Source: Embleya hyalina
GTDB taxonomy: Bacteria; Actinomycetota; Actinomycetes; Streptomycetales; Streptomycetaceae
Reading direction: 5' to 3'
DNA: 50,550 nt
Assembly: GCF_003967355.1 (NCBI RefSeq)
Contig: NZ_BIFH01000016.1
Coordinates: forward strand, 588,784-639,333
Position 1 is the first letter of the stretch. Each line of letters opens with the position of its first letter. The translations under genes and the position numbers were made by a program. The notes below the pieces were generated by a model that was given only the letters and a program-made list of their open reading frames with translations, ran no database searches and had not been told where the DNA came from. Below, piece after piece: positions 17,453-26,883 of the stretch.

Positions 17453-18195
17453 GCGGGCCCGAGACGGACCCCGTGAGGGTGTTGGTGGTCGACGATCAGG
17501 AACTGGTGCGGGAGGGGATCGCGTCGCTGCTCGGCATCCAGCCCGGGATCACCGTGATCGGCGCGGTCTCCGACGGCCGACAGGCGGTGTCGGCCGCGGT
17601 GGCCGAACACCCCGACGTGATCCTGATGGACGTCCGGATGCCCGTCCTCGACGGTGTCGCGGCGGTCGCGCGGATCCGCGAACGGGCGCCGCTTTGCCGG
17701 GTGATCATGCTGACCACCTTCGACGACGACGAGTACGTGACCGAAGCGCTGCGCGCCGGCGCGGTGGGCTATCTGCTGAAGAACCTGCCCTCGGCGCAAC
17801 TGGCCGCCGCGGTACGCCTGGCCCGGGCGGGCGTCGCCCAACTCGACGTCTCGATCACCCGCCGGCTGGTGGCCGACCCGGCCGGCGCGAAACCGCGACC
17901 GAAATCGGAACCGCGACCGCAATCGCAGGCCCGACCGGGACCGAGTCCGGCCGACGCCGGCGTAGCGCCGCCCGATTCGCGACCCGGATCCAACCCCGCC
18001 CCCGGCGTGCTCACCGAGCGGGAGACCGAGGTGTTGCGGCTGATCGCCACCGGGTCGACCAACCGCGAGATCGCCTCCCGGCTCCACCTCAGCGAGGGCA
18101 CGGTCAAGAACCACATCTCCCGGATCCTGTCCCGCCTCGGCCTGCGCGACCGCACCCACGCGGCGATCCACGCCCACGACCACGGCCTGCTGTGA
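17449..18195 (+). CDS. NarL/FixJ-type response regulator with an expanded linker
   Basis: This 248-residue partner of the preceding kinase has receiver residues VVDDQ, the phospho-acceptor Asp in VILMDVRMP, Thr in MLTTFDDDEYV and Lys in GYLLKNLP. The LuxR-type helix-turn-helix is LTERETEVLRLIATGSTNRE, then LSEGTVKNHISRIL. Between the domains is an unusually long linker of roughly 45 residues rich in Pro, Lys, Arg and Ser with a repeated pattern (PRPKSE, PRPQSQ). Most family members have about 20 residues there. The stop lies 11 bases from that of the convergent FkbM gene. Confidence 0.95.
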   Translation: MSGPETDPVRVLVVDDQELVREGIASLLGIQPGITVIGAVSDGRQAVSAAVAEHPDVILMDVRMPVLDGVAAVARIRERAPLCRVIMLTTFDDDEYVTEALRAGAVGYLLKNLPSAQLAAAVRLARAGVAQLDVSITRRLVADPAGAKPRPKSEPRPQSQARPGPSPADAGVAPPDSRPGSNPAPGVLTERETEVLRLIATGSTNREIASRLHLSEGTVKNHISRILSRLGLRDRTHAAIHAHDHGLL

Positions 18196-18206
18196 CGGGG
18201 CGGGCG

Positions 18207-18977
18207 TCAACCGCTCCCGGGCCGGCGCGACTTCGGCAGGAACAGCACCGAGTTGACGTAGCGGCGACCGAACGGGGCCAGCGTCCGACGCAACAACCCG
18301 CGTTCGGCCACATGCGCGGTCCGCGACTGATGCCCGGCCAGGTCGAACCCGGCCAGCGGCAACCAGTGCCGACCCGGCAATACCCATCCCGCGTAGTCGA
18401 GTTCGGCGAGCAGGTCGAGCACGGGCGCCGTCGACCCGATGCGCGTCTCCACCTCGATGAACAGCGCCGGGCGATCCCGCCGCAGCAACTCCCGCGCCCC
18501 GCGCAGTACCGCCGATTCGCTGCCGTCCACGTCGATCTTGACGAAGACCACCTCGGTCAGCCCCAGATCGTCGAGCCGTACGCAGGGCACCTCCAGCGCC
18601 CGGTCGTGGATCTCCCGGCGGACCAGCGACGACACGCCCCGATCGCCCCGGTCGCCCGGCGGCAGCCACAACGACACGGTGTCCGCGGCCCGATCGCCCG
18701 CGGCGGCGGCCACCACCCGCACGTTGGCCGGGGCGCCCTCGGCGAGCAGCCGGGCCAGGTGCGGCACCGGTTCGACGGTCACCACCCGGTTCGCGCGCCG
18801 CGCCAGCCGCCGCGACCACGGCCCGTACCAGCCGCCCACGTCCACGGCCGTGCCACCGGCCGGGACGAAGTCGGCGAGCCGGCGCAACTCCGGTTCGAAG
18901 CGCGGATACAGCACGTCGACGGCGGCGGTGACCAGCCTCGGCGGCACCCGGGGTCCGAGCCGGGCGGCGATGGTCAC
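18207..18977 (-). CDS. FkbM-family methyltransferase
   Basis: This 256-residue SAM-dependent methyltransferase has motif I in AVDVGGWYGPWSRRLARR and the FkbM signature VFVKIDVDGSESAVLRGARE in the C-terminal half. FkbM enzymes O-methylate natural products or cell-surface sugars. It is the last gene of the envelope glycan cluster, and its GTG start overlaps the stop of the Trm112-like gene (GTGA). A GGAG site stands six bases upstream. It is likely to methylate a sugar made by the cluster; the acceptor is unknown. Confidence 0.9.
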   Translation of the reverse strand: MTIAARLGPRVPPRLVTAAVDVLYPRFEPELRRLADFVPAGGTAVDVGGWYGPWSRRLARRANRVVTVEPVPHLARLLAEGAPANVRVVAAAAGDRAADTVSLWLPPGDRGDRGVSSLVRREIHDRALEVPCVRLDDLGLTEVVFVKIDVDGSESAVLRGARELLRRDRPALFIEVETRIGSTAPVLDLLAELDYAGWVLPGRHWLPLAGFDLAGHQSRTAHVAERGLLRRTLAPFGRRYVNSVLFLPKSRRPGSG

Positions 18978-19183
18978 GGCGCGCTCCGGCGGGTGATCCG
19001 CGCGTGCTCGTCGTCGGAGACCGCGACGCCGGAGGACGGCAGCAACTGCGGGATGCCCTCCAGGATCGGATAGCGCCTGCGCAACCTCGGGTTGTACAAC
19101 GCGTCCTCCGGGACCAGCAGGGTCAACGGCCCCTTGTCCAGCGGGCAGGCCAGGATCCGGAGCAGCGGATTGTCGGGTTCCAT
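18974..19183 (-). CDS. Trm112/UPF0434-family small protein
   Basis: This 69-residue protein shows the family pattern LLRILACPLDKGPL near the N-terminus and YNPRLRRRYPILEGIPQLLP in the middle. Trm112-like proteins activate or stabilise methyltransferases. Actinobacterial short forms keep only the first CP of the zinc site, as here with a single Cys. The ATG has a strong GAGGAG site. It is placed next to three methyltransferase genes and overlaps the FkbM gene, so acting as a partner for one of them is plausible but unproven. Confidence 0.88.
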   Translation of the reverse strand: MEPDNPLLRILACPLDKGPLTLLVPEDALYNPRLRRRYPILEGIPQLLPSSGVAVSDDEHARITRRSAP

Positions 19184-20079
19184 CGGGCGACTCCTCTTCC
19201 GGGACGGGGACTGGGTCGTGCCGGGGCAGAACGAGCAGGACGGCGCCGACGAGGACCGTGCCGGCCACGCGCAGGGCCGGCCGCGCCGGATCGCGTGGCG
19301 GCGCCTCGGCGAAGGCGACACTGCCGAGCACGGCGGTGAACGGCGCGGACACCGTGGTGCACACCGGCACGATCGGCGACGCCCGGCACCGTTGCAGCGC
19401 GGTCCGGGACAACGCCGGACCGGCCGCGCCGGTATCGACCGGCAGGTACGGGTAGGGCGAGCGGAGCAGTTCCGCCATCCGGCCGCCGGGGTCGTGCGTC
19501 CTCCCGGCCGGAGACGCCCTTGATCGCCGGCGAACTCACCCCGTACAGCAGGCCCAGCGCCACGCCGTACTCGACGCCGGTGGCGGGCGGGCGATCCGGA
19601 TCCCGGGCTCGGCGGCCCGCCGCCGTGTACAGCCACGCCGACCCGACCAGGGCCGGCGGGCACACGGCCGGGAGCCGGCCGGCCGGGGCGTGGTCGCCGA
19701 CGGTGTCCGAGGACCGCAGTGAGCCGACCACCATCGCCGGTGCGACGAGGACGGCGAGTACGCCCGCGCGCTCCCGGGCGGAGGGCCGTTCGCCCGGCAC
19801 CACCGAGGACGACAGGAGCAGCAGCACCGGGCCGGCGACCAGGATGCCCTGCGCGGCGGCGAGCGGCAGGGCGCGGTGGACGGCGAGCCGGGCGGCGAAT
19901 CCGGCGGTGAGGGCGAGCGAGCCGACCAGCCACGGCGGACTGCGCGGGAGCAGCCCGATCGTGCGCAGCGGGCGGCCCGCGGTGAGCGCGGGCAGTCCGG
20001 TCGACGCCCGCTTCTCCACCACGAATCCGCCGCTGTAGAGCACGTTGGCGAACAGCGCCGCGGCCACGCCCCACCACAC
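19184..20079 (-). pseudogene. DMT-like (EamA-type) integral membrane protein, frameshifted
   Basis: The first part reads as a membrane protein with about six helices: VWWGVAAALFANVLYSGGFV at the start, LAAAQGILVAGPVLLLLSSS, and ALGLLYGVSSPAIKGVSG. Just after this, near 19,495-19,510, family-like sequence continues in a different frame: GGRMAELLRSPYPYLPVDTG, then LSRTALQRCRASPIVPVCTT and the last helix LRVAGTVLVGAVLLVLP. This is one frameshift. The second frame has no stop before the Trm112 gene, so a second lesion may exist. A GTG two bases after the upstream methyltransferase stop is the likely start. It is either a pseudogene or a sequencing error in GC-rich DNA. Confidence 0.7.
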
Positions 20080-20081
20080 GG

Positions 20082-20801
20082 CTACCGCCGCCGCGCGTGC
20101 ACGAGCAGGATTGAGGCGAGCGAGGGGGCGGCGCAGGCGATCCGGTCCAGCGGGCGCAGCGGGCGGGGCACCCCGTGGAAGGGCGCGCCCGCGACCCGGA
20201 CCACCTCGAAGCCGGCCGCGACCAGGAACTCCCGGAGCGCGCGGGCGGTGTACAGCCGCAGATGGCCCACCACCTCGGTGCCCGGGCGGCCGTGCACGCC
20301 GCGCAGGCTGACCTCGGAGAAGACCGGCTGGACACCCGCGAGCAGCAACGCCCGGTTGTACCAGGCGGCCAGATTCGGGGTGGACACCATCAGATGGCCG
20401 CGCGGTTTGAGCACCCGGCGCAACTCGTCCAGTGCGGCGTCGGGATCGACCAGGTGTTCCAGCACCTCCGCGAACACCGCTGCGTCCACCGCGCCGTCGG
20501 CCAACGGCAGCCCGCCGTCCGTGAGTTCGCCGCGCACCACATGGCCCAACCGGGGCGCGGCGCGGCGCAGCGCGTCCTGGGACCAGTCGAGGCCGACCAG
20601 CGTATGGCGGGCCAACAGCGGCCCGGCGATCGCCGCCGCCGAGCCGTCGCCGCAGCCGACGTCCACGATCAGCGCCGGTTCGGGGCCGAGCGCGCGGGCC
20701 AGCATGGCGGCCTGCCGGCGGCCGCGTTCCGGGCCCGAGGCGACCGGGACGGCGGGGTCCTCGTAGAACGCGCGCAGGCCGGCGGGTCGGGCGGCGGTCA
20801 T
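20082..20801 (-). CDS. Class I SAM-dependent methyltransferase
   Basis: This 239-residue Rossmann-fold methyltransferase has motif I LIVDVGCGDGSAA, acidic residue in LVGLDWS, motif II FAEVLEHLVDPDAALDELRR and post-motif LKPRGHLMVSTPN. Its C-terminal part (LYTARALREFLVAAGFEVVR) is typical for UbiE/sugar-type enzymes. The ATG shares one base with the stop of the condensation-domain gene, so the two are coupled. The substrate is unknown; the cluster suggests a polyprenyl-linked sugar or glycan end. Confidence 0.9.
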   Translation of the reverse strand: MTAARPAGLRAFYEDPAVPVASGPERGRRQAAMLARALGPEPALIVDVGCGDGSAAAIAGPLLARHTLVGLDWSQDALRRAAPRLGHVVRGELTDGGLPLADGAVDAAVFAEVLEHLVDPDAALDELRRVLKPRGHLMVSTPNLAAWYNRALLLAGVQPVFSEVSLRGVHGRPGTEVVGHLRLYTARALREFLVAAGFEVVRVAGAPFHGVPRPLRPLDRIACAAPSLASILLVHARRR

Positions 20802-22192
20802 CACGAACCACCGCCGGGTGGCGCCTGGTTCGGTGCGGCGGCGACGGCGGCCAGGCATGCCTCCAGGAGGCGGTACAGCCGCCGGGCCGCCGCGTCGTCG
20901 AGCAGCGCTCGGGACCAGCGCAGGCCGACGTGCAGGCGGTCGGCGGTGCCGGTCGTGGTCAGGGTCAGGCCCCTGGGCATCCGGGTGGGCGCGGACACCC
21001 ACACCGCGCTCGCCCGGCCCGCGTCGCCGAAGTCCAGCGGGTAGGGGATGCGGCCGAGGTTGCTCAGCAGGGTGGTCGAGGTCCAGGGCCCGACCGCGCG
21101 GCCCAGACTCCGGGTGAACGCGGCGCGGACGCCGACCGGGAGCACCGGCGCGGTCAGCAGGGCGGCGCCGCGACCGAGCGGGGGTCGCCGCGCCGCCCGG
21201 AGCTCGCGGGTGCGGCGGGCGGTACGGCGCAGCAGGTCGGCGATGTGGTCGGGGCTCGGGGACGAGGCGGGTCCGCCGTCGTGCTTCGGCGCGTATTCGC
21301 GCGGGCCGAAGCAGACGTCGACCAGGCGGGTGCCGTTGCCGATCGGCATGTCCGGGCCGCGCGGTCGGTCGTCCACGGGCATGGTGATCCGGATCGGGCG
21401 GGGCGGTGCGTCGTGCAGCCGGTTCCAGTGCGCGATGGTCAGGCACGTGGCGACCAGCAGGCGGTCGTTGACGGTGTGGTCGGCGCCGGAGGGGCGGGCG
21501 TGCAGGGGGAGTTCGCCGAGCAGGACGCCGTTGCCCGTGCGCCGGGTCGGGTCGGACGCGGGCGCGGGCGCGACCCGGGCGGAGCGGGCCGACGCGCTCC
21601 CGGGGTCGAGGCCGGGCCCGTCGGTCGACGTGCCGGCGGCGGCCCGATTCGTCGTGGGCGGCCCGGCAGGGTTGTCGCCGGTGCCGCCGTAGAGTTCCGC
21701 CGCCGTCGCCAGCACACGCAGGAAGGCCGGGCCGTCCAGGGCGGTGTGGTGGATCGTGCACAGCAGGACACACCCGGCGGCGGTCGGCGACGAGCGGATC
21801 ACCTCGATCCGGATCGGCGGTGCCAGGTCCAGCGGCGGCGCCTCGGTCAGCGCCGCCGCCCGGGCCCGGGCCAGCGCGTCGGGCCCGGGCGGCGGGAAGC
21901 GGACCGGCTCCACGTCGGGGGCGTCGACGAGTTCCCACGCGTAGCGGCGTGCGTACCAGGGCGCGGGTGCCGCACGGACCAGCGCGCGGGCGTGCGTGCG
22001 CAGCGCGGCGCGGAACGCGGCCCGCAGCCGGGCCGGATCCGGCTGCCCGGGCAGCCGGATCTCCATGTGCACCGAGATCGCCTCGCCCGGCCGTAGGCAC
22101 TGCCGGGACACCTCGTCGACGACCGGGAACGGGATCCGGGCCGGGCCCGGTCCGGCCGGGTGCTCGCGCCGAGCCGGGCGCACCGTGCTCAT
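20801..22192 (-). CDS. Condensation-domain acyltransferase (PapA-like)
   Basis: This 463-residue stand-alone protein has the HHxxxDG active site of the condensation/chloramphenicol-acetyltransferase superfamily: H148-H149-T-A-L-D153-G154 in TIHHTALDGPAF. The C-terminal half has a DFG-like solvent-channel motif (PLDFGDAG). Stand-alone members such as PapA5 transfer acyl groups onto alcohols. A roughly 60-residue insertion rich in Ala, Pro and Thr follows the first half. It overlaps the AftD-like gene by four bases (ATGA) and the downstream methyltransferase by one base. Its position between a glycosyltransferase and a methyltransferase suggests it acylates a glycan or glycolipid; no NRPS or PKS is near. 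Confidence 0.85.
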   Translation of the reverse strand: MSTVRPARREHPAGPGPARIPFPVVDEVSRQCLRPGEAISVHMEIRLPGQPDPARLRAAFRAALRTHARALVRAAPAPWYARRYAWELVDAPDVEPVRFPPPGPDALARARAAALTEAPPLDLAPPIRIEVIRSSPTAAGCVLLCTIHHTALDGPAFLRVLATAAELYGGTGDNPAGPPTTNRAAAGTSTDGPGLDPGSASARSARVAPAPASDPTRRTGNGVLLGELPLHARPSGADHTVNDRLLVATCLTIAHWNRLHDAPPRPIRITMPVDDRPRGPDMPIGNGTRLVDVCFGPREYAPKHDGGPASSPSPDHIADLLRRTARRTRELRAARRPPLGRGAALLTAPVLPVGVRAAFTRSLGRAVGPWTSTTLLSNLGRIPYPLDFGDAGRASAVWVSAPTRMPRGLTLTTTGTADRLHVGLRWSRALLDDAAARRLYRLLEACLAAVAAAPNQAPPGGGS

Positions 22193-25100
22193 GGTTGGTC
22201 GGTCTCCTCGGCGTGGGACTGGTCGGGGTGGGTCGCCCCGGGGTCGGTCTTCTCGTGCCGGGGCTTCGCGTCATCGCCCTTCCCGGGTTCGGCCCGCCGC
22301 GAGTCCGCTGCCACGGTGGGCGGTGCCGCCGTATCGGCCCGGCGATCGGGAGGCCCGCCGGGGTCTTCGCGAGCGGGCGTCGGGCCGGTGATCCGGTGCG
22401 TGGGATCGACGGCGGGGTCCTGTCGGGTCCGGTCGTCGCCGGTGTCCCGCTCGGGCGGCGGAGCCTCGGATTCGGTCGTGGAGACGCTTCCGCCGTGGGC
22501 CGATGGTGGTTCGGCCGGCACGCGCTCCGGCGGTGCGAAGAGCCCGAAACTCCCGTACCCCTCCCCGGAGTCGTGGTGCGCGGCGCCCTCGCCATCGGAC
22601 CCGCCGGCCTGCCGATCACCGTCCCCCGCGCCGTCCCGATCCGCCCCGCCCACCGTCACCAGCGCCGCGATCAGGGCGATCAGCGCCAGGATCTGTGCGG
22701 CGGGTCCGAACGCGCCCTCGCCGGCGCCGACGGGCTCACCCGCCCCGATCGCCGCCGCGACGCCCGCCCCGGCCATCGCCACGAACGCGACCGGCACCAG
22801 CAGGTGTTGCCGGCGGCGAGCGACCAGCGCCACCGCGGGCACCAGCAGCGCCAACGGCCCCGCGATCAGCACGATCACCGCCGTCGGCGCGACCACGCCC
22901 TGGATCGAGCCGGGCGCGGGCGGCTCGACCCGCGACTCGGCGTCCCCGGCCGGGAGTTCGCCGCGCCGCCGGATCAACGCCAGGGCGAGCAGCGCGGCCA
23001 GGGCCACCGCGCCGCCGATCAGTGCGCCCCGGTAGATCCCGCCCGGCTCGTAGTCGAGCCGCACGGTGCCGGCCGCGCCCGCCGGGACCAGCCAGCCCTG
23101 CTGCCAGCCGTCGATCCGGACCGGGCGCAGCTTCTTGCCGCCGAGTGTGGCCTTCCAGCCGGAGTTGCGGTTCTCGTACATCTGGAGATAGGTGGCCTCG
23201 CCCGCCCCCACGCGCACCGTCCGGTGGTCGCCGCTCCAGTCGACGGCGGTGGCGACACGCGCCGACTGCCGGTCGGTGGAGGGTAGTTGCTCACTGACCA
23301 GGGTCACGTCGGTGATCTCGACGGGACCCCGGTCGTCCGCCGTGACCGTATGCGTGCCCCGGGGCAGGGACAGCGTGGCCCCCGGGGCGTCGCCGTCACA
23401 CAGTCGCACCCGCACACTCCGGCGTTCCGTCAGATCGCGCACCGTGCCCGACACGCTCGTCGGGTGCGGCACGTTGTCGACCGTCAGCGTCGGGCCCTGA
23501 CCGCAGGGCAGTCGGAAGGTCTGCCCCGGGTCGGCGGGCCGCTGCCGCAGGTCGGCCACCGCCGGGATGTAGACCTCGCTCAATCCCACGGGCAGTTGCA
23601 GCCGCCGGCCGGCGAGCGGGTTGTGCAGGGTCAGCGGCGCGACCTTGCTGATCGTGATGGTCAACCTGTCGGTGCGGATCGCGGGGAACCGGGCCGTGCC
23701 GTTCTCGTCCACCGAGGCGGTGGCCGAGCCGAACGGCGTGGAGATCTCGATGCGTTCGGGACGCGCGGACAAGCCGCCGGCCGCGCCGAGCACGATCTGG
23801 TCGACGGACCTGGGCTGCTCCCACTTCAGGTGCAGTACGGGTCGGTCTCCCGCGACCCACGCGGTGGTCAGGTCCCCGTCCACGAGATTGCGCGCGTCGA
23901 GTCGACTGCCGGTGTGCCCGGTCGACTCGGCGGTCACCGTGATGCCCGGCGGCCGACCCGGTACCGCGTTCTGCACGATCCGGTCCAACTCGGCGCCGGT
24001 GACCCCGACGGCGCGCGCGTCGACGGTGAACGTGTCGTCGGCGGCGGTGTCGAACCGGCGGTGCAGCCCGTTCTCGGCGTTCACGGGGGACAACCCGCCG
24101 GGATCCCCGTCGCGGTGCAGCGAGTAGACCCGGGTCGAGGCGTCGGCGCCGGCCGCGTCGGTGGGCAGACGCAGCACCCGCGAGACCTGGACCCCGGGGA
24201 CGGACACCTCGGCGAACCCGGCGCCGGACAGGCCCGAACGCGGCGACTGTGCGCCCAGGATGGTGATCCTCAACCAGGTCGCCCGGCCCGCCGGCGCCCG
24301 CACGTCCTGCGCGGTGCCGTCCGGTTGCATCGAACTCTCCCGGGAACCCCGCTCGGTCTCCACCCGCACCCGGGTCGGCGCGGCACGCGTGGCGTCGCCC
24401 GCGAGCGGCGTCAGGCGCAGCGTGTCGGGCAGGTCGATCGGCCCGGTGAAGGCCACCCGCAACCACTGGCCGACCGGCCCGTCCGCGCTGCCCTCGGTCC
24501 AGGCGGTGTTCGGATCGCCGTCGAAGGCGTTCACCGGGTCGAATTGCGGCAGATGGAAAAGCCAGTTGCCGCTGCTGGAGGCGGACACCGCCTTCGCGCC
24601 GGCGAACACCGCCGTGGTCTGGTGTTCGACGCCGGTCGTCGGCAGGATCTGCTTGGGTTCGTCGCCGGCCGCCTGCGCGCTGCCGGACGGGTTTCGCTCG
24701 GTCGCGGTGTAGGTGTACGACGTGTTGTTGTTCACCAGCCCGAACCGGGTGTCCGCGCGCCGCAGTCCGTCCGCGACCACCTGTACACCCGGCCTGTCGA
24801 TGCCGGGGTGGTCGTCGCCGGTGAGCACGGTGGGTCGGTCGCGCATGCCGGGGTCGGCGGACAGTTGCAGCAGCGCCTCGGAACCGCCGCTGAGGATCGC
24901 GGTGTCCGCGACGGCGCGCGCGCCGACCCGGCCGGGTCGCGGGGTGTCGGCGGGCGGCGCCCAGATCTCCACCGCCTGCCGGCGGCCGAACAGGCCCTGG
25001 ACCTGGATCGGGGTGTTCTCGGGGATGCGTCCGTCGGTGATCCGCGGACCGAAGGCGGTGACCCGGTGGTATCCGGAGGCGACCAGGGTGCGTTCGACCA

Positions 25101-26796
25101 CGCTCGGCGGGACGTAGCCGATCTGGTCCGGATCGAGGTCGTTGCGCACCACCACGTTGTAGAGCCCGGCGCGGATCAGGAAGTCGCGCAGGCCCGGTAC
25201 TTCACCGCCGGTGAGCAGCGCCTGCTCGATCGCGTCCGTCGCCCGGCGCTGCCCCGGCGTGCCGAACGGGACGAAGTCCCGCTGCGCCCATGGGGAATCG
25301 GCCAGCGGATCGAGCGGATCGTCGATCGGCGACCCCCACGTGTACAGCCCGTGCGCGGTGGCGGGCACCACCAGGGCCCGGCTGTCGGCGGAGTTGTGCT
25401 TCAGCCAGTCGGCGGTCTGGTGCCAGTGGCGCGGCAACTCCTCGAAGGCCCCGGGCTGGAGGATCGTGCCGTTGAGGTACGGCCAGGCCAGACCGGGCAG
25501 GACGAGCACCGCGGCGATCAGCGGCACGTAGGGGCGCCCGGATCGCGGCCCGTGTCGGGCCGGTGGGGTGGTGCCTCGGGTGGCGCCGCTCGTCGTGCCG
25601 ACCAGGTGGGCCAGGCCCAGCACCAGGGCCAGGGCCAGTCCGGGTTGGAACTTGTAGATGTTGCGGAACGGCCGGATCGGGCCGTCGAGCCAGTCGCGGA
25701 TCGTGCCGTGGAACGGTGCGCCGAACGAGCCGGCGTACCCGGCGAGCGCGATCGCCGCCACGACCGACACGGTCAGCGTCAACCAGCGCCGCTCGGGCAG
25801 GTCTCGGCGGGCCAGCCCGGCCAGGCCCAGCGCGGCGGCGAACGCGGAGCACACGATGGTGACCACGGCGGCGACCACCGTCCGACCGGCGGGCAACCAC
25901 GGCTCGCCGAAGTCGAGATAGGCGACCCAGTTGCCCGCGCCGCGCAGCAGTTCGGTCGCCGACATGGTCGTCGTGGTGGTGTCCGCCTGTTCGACGTACG
26001 GCAGGAAGTTCTCGCCGTACACACCCAGCAGGATCAGCGGGATCACCCACCACGCGGTGGCGAGCGACACCCCGAGAACCCACCAGGCGATCAGTCGCCA
26101 CTTGCGCGGCCCGGCCGGTCGACTGAGCAGGTACAGCCCCACCGGGAGCAGCGCGGCCAGCGTGGAGGCCGCGTTGACCCCGCCCATGAACGGGATCAGC
26201 ACCGCGGATCGAGCCGCCGTGCGCCGCGGGCTCGACCGGTCGGACAGCAGGGGCAGCAGCACCCAGGGCAGCGCCGCACCGGGCAGTACGCCGGCCGAGG
26301 TGGAGCCGATCACGATGGTGAACGTCGGCCACAGCGCGTAGGTCGCCGCGCCGAGCAGTCGGCTGCGCGCGGTGCCGATCCGCAGCGCCTCGGCCAGCCG
26401 CAGCGCGCCCCAGAAGGCGGCGGTGACGATCAGCGACAACCAGAGCCGCTCGGCCGCCCACACCGGCAGCCGGACCAGGTCGGCGAGCGCGTAGTAGGGC
26501 AGGATCGGGAAGGCGTAGCCGATGTACTGGTCGGCGAGGCCGCCGAAGCCGGCCCGGTCGTGCCACAGGCTGCCCAGGTCGCCGATGAAGCCCCAGGGGT
26601 CGGTGGCCACGCCGAGTTTGGTCTCGAACGTGGTCTTGCCGGGGGACTTGGCCAGGAACGCGATCAGGACGACCGCCCAGAACGCCGGTACCCACAGCCG
26701 ATACCGCGCCCGCTCGGCCGGTGGTTCGGCGGCCGGCGTCGCGGCGGGCGGTCGACCGGGCCGGGCCGGAGGGAGGGACAGGGTCGTCTCAGCCAC
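22189..26796 (-). CDS. AftD-like alpha-(1->3)-arabinofuranosyltransferase (DUF3367 GT-C), 1535 aa
   Basis: This giant polytopic enzyme has an N-terminal GT-C membrane domain of about 650 residues. It includes the loop after the first helix, FETKLGVATDPWGF, with the acidic site expected in GT-C enzymes, and the family motif RPFRNIYKFQPGLALAL. The extracytoplasmic part contains two discoidin/F5-8C-like beta modules (around residues 765 and 980). Further helices lie from about 1265 to 1420, followed by a charged disordered tail. Mycobacterial AftD builds arabinan branches on the outer side of the membrane from decaprenyl-phosphoryl arabinose; here the donor is inferred. GTG start with an AGGAGG site five bases away. 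It overlaps the acyltransferase gene. Confidence 0.88.
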   Translation of the reverse strand: MAETTLSLPPARPGRPPAATPAAEPPAERARYRLWVPAFWAVVLIAFLAKSPGKTTFETKLGVATDPWGFIGDLGSLWHDRAGFGGLADQYIGYAFPILPYYALADLVRLPVWAAERLWLSLIVTAAFWGALRLAEALRIGTARSRLLGAATYALWPTFTIVIGSTSAGVLPGAALPWVLLPLLSDRSSPRRTAARSAVLIPFMGGVNAASTLAALLPVGLYLLSRPAGPRKWRLIAWWVLGVSLATAWWVIPLILLGVYGENFLPYVEQADTTTTTMSATELLRGAGNWVAYLDFGEPWLPAGRTVVAAVVTIVCSAFAAALGLAGLARRDLPERRWLTLTVSVVAAIALAGYAGSFGAPFHGTIRDWLDGPIRPFRNIYKFQPGLALALVLGLAHLVGTTSGATRGTTPPARHGPRSGRPYVPLIAAVLVLPGLAWPYLNGTILQPGAFEELPRHWHQTADWLKHNSADSRALVVPATAHGLYTWGSPIDDPLDPLADSPWAQRDFVPFGTPGQRRATDAIEQALLTGGEVPGLRDFLIRAGLYNVVVRNDLDPDQIGYVPPSVVERTLVASGYHRVTAFGPRITDGRIPENTPIQVQGLFGRRQAVEIWAPPADTPRPGRVGARAVADTAILSGGSEALLQLSADPGMRDRPTVLTGDDHPGIDRPGVQVVADGLRRADTRFGLVNNNTSYTYTATERNPSGSAQAAGDEPKQILPTTGVEHQTTAVFAGAKAVSASSSGNWLFHLPQFDPVNAFDGDPNTAWTEGSADGPVGQWLRVAFTGPIDLPDTLRLTPLAGDATRAAPTRVRVETERGSRESSMQPDGTAQDVRAPAGRATWLRITILGAQSPRSGLSGAGFAEVSVPGVQVSRVLRLPTDAAGADASTRVYSLHRDGDPGGLSPVNAENGLHRRFDTAADDTFTVDARAVGVTGAELDRIVQNAVPGRPPGITVTAESTGHTGSRLDARNLVDGDLTTAWVAGDRPVLHLKWEQPRSVDQIVLGAAGGLSARPERIEISTPFGSATASVDENGTARFPAIRTDRLTITISKVAPLTLHNPLAGRRLQLPVGLSEVYIPAVADLRQRPADPGQTFRLPCGQGPTLTVDNVPHPTSVSGTVRDLTERRSVRVRLCDGDAPGATLSLPRGTHTVTADDRGPVEITDVTLVSEQLPSTDRQSARVATAVDWSGDHRTVRVGAGEATYLQMYENRNSGWKATLGGKKLRPVRIDGWQQGWLVPAGAAGTVRLDYEPGGIYRGALIGGAVALAALLALALIRRRGELPAGDAESRVEPPAPGSIQGVVAPTAVIVLIAGPLALLVPAVALVARRRQHLLVPVAFVAMAGAGVAAAIGAGEPVGAGEGAFGPAAQILALIALIAALVTVGGADRDGAGDGDRQAGGSDGEGAAHHDSGEGYGSFGLFAPPERVPAEPPSAHGGSVSTTESEAPPPERDTGDDRTRQDPAVDPTHRITGPTPAREDPGGPPDRRADTAAPPTVAADSRRAEPGKGDDAKPRHEKTDPGATHPDQSHAEETDQP

Positions 26797-26883
26797 GGAT
26801 GCCTCCTGCGGGGCGCGCGCGATACCCGGCGTCGGGGGAGCCGGCGGCGGGACCGACGGATGCGTCGGGCGATGGCCGCGCCG

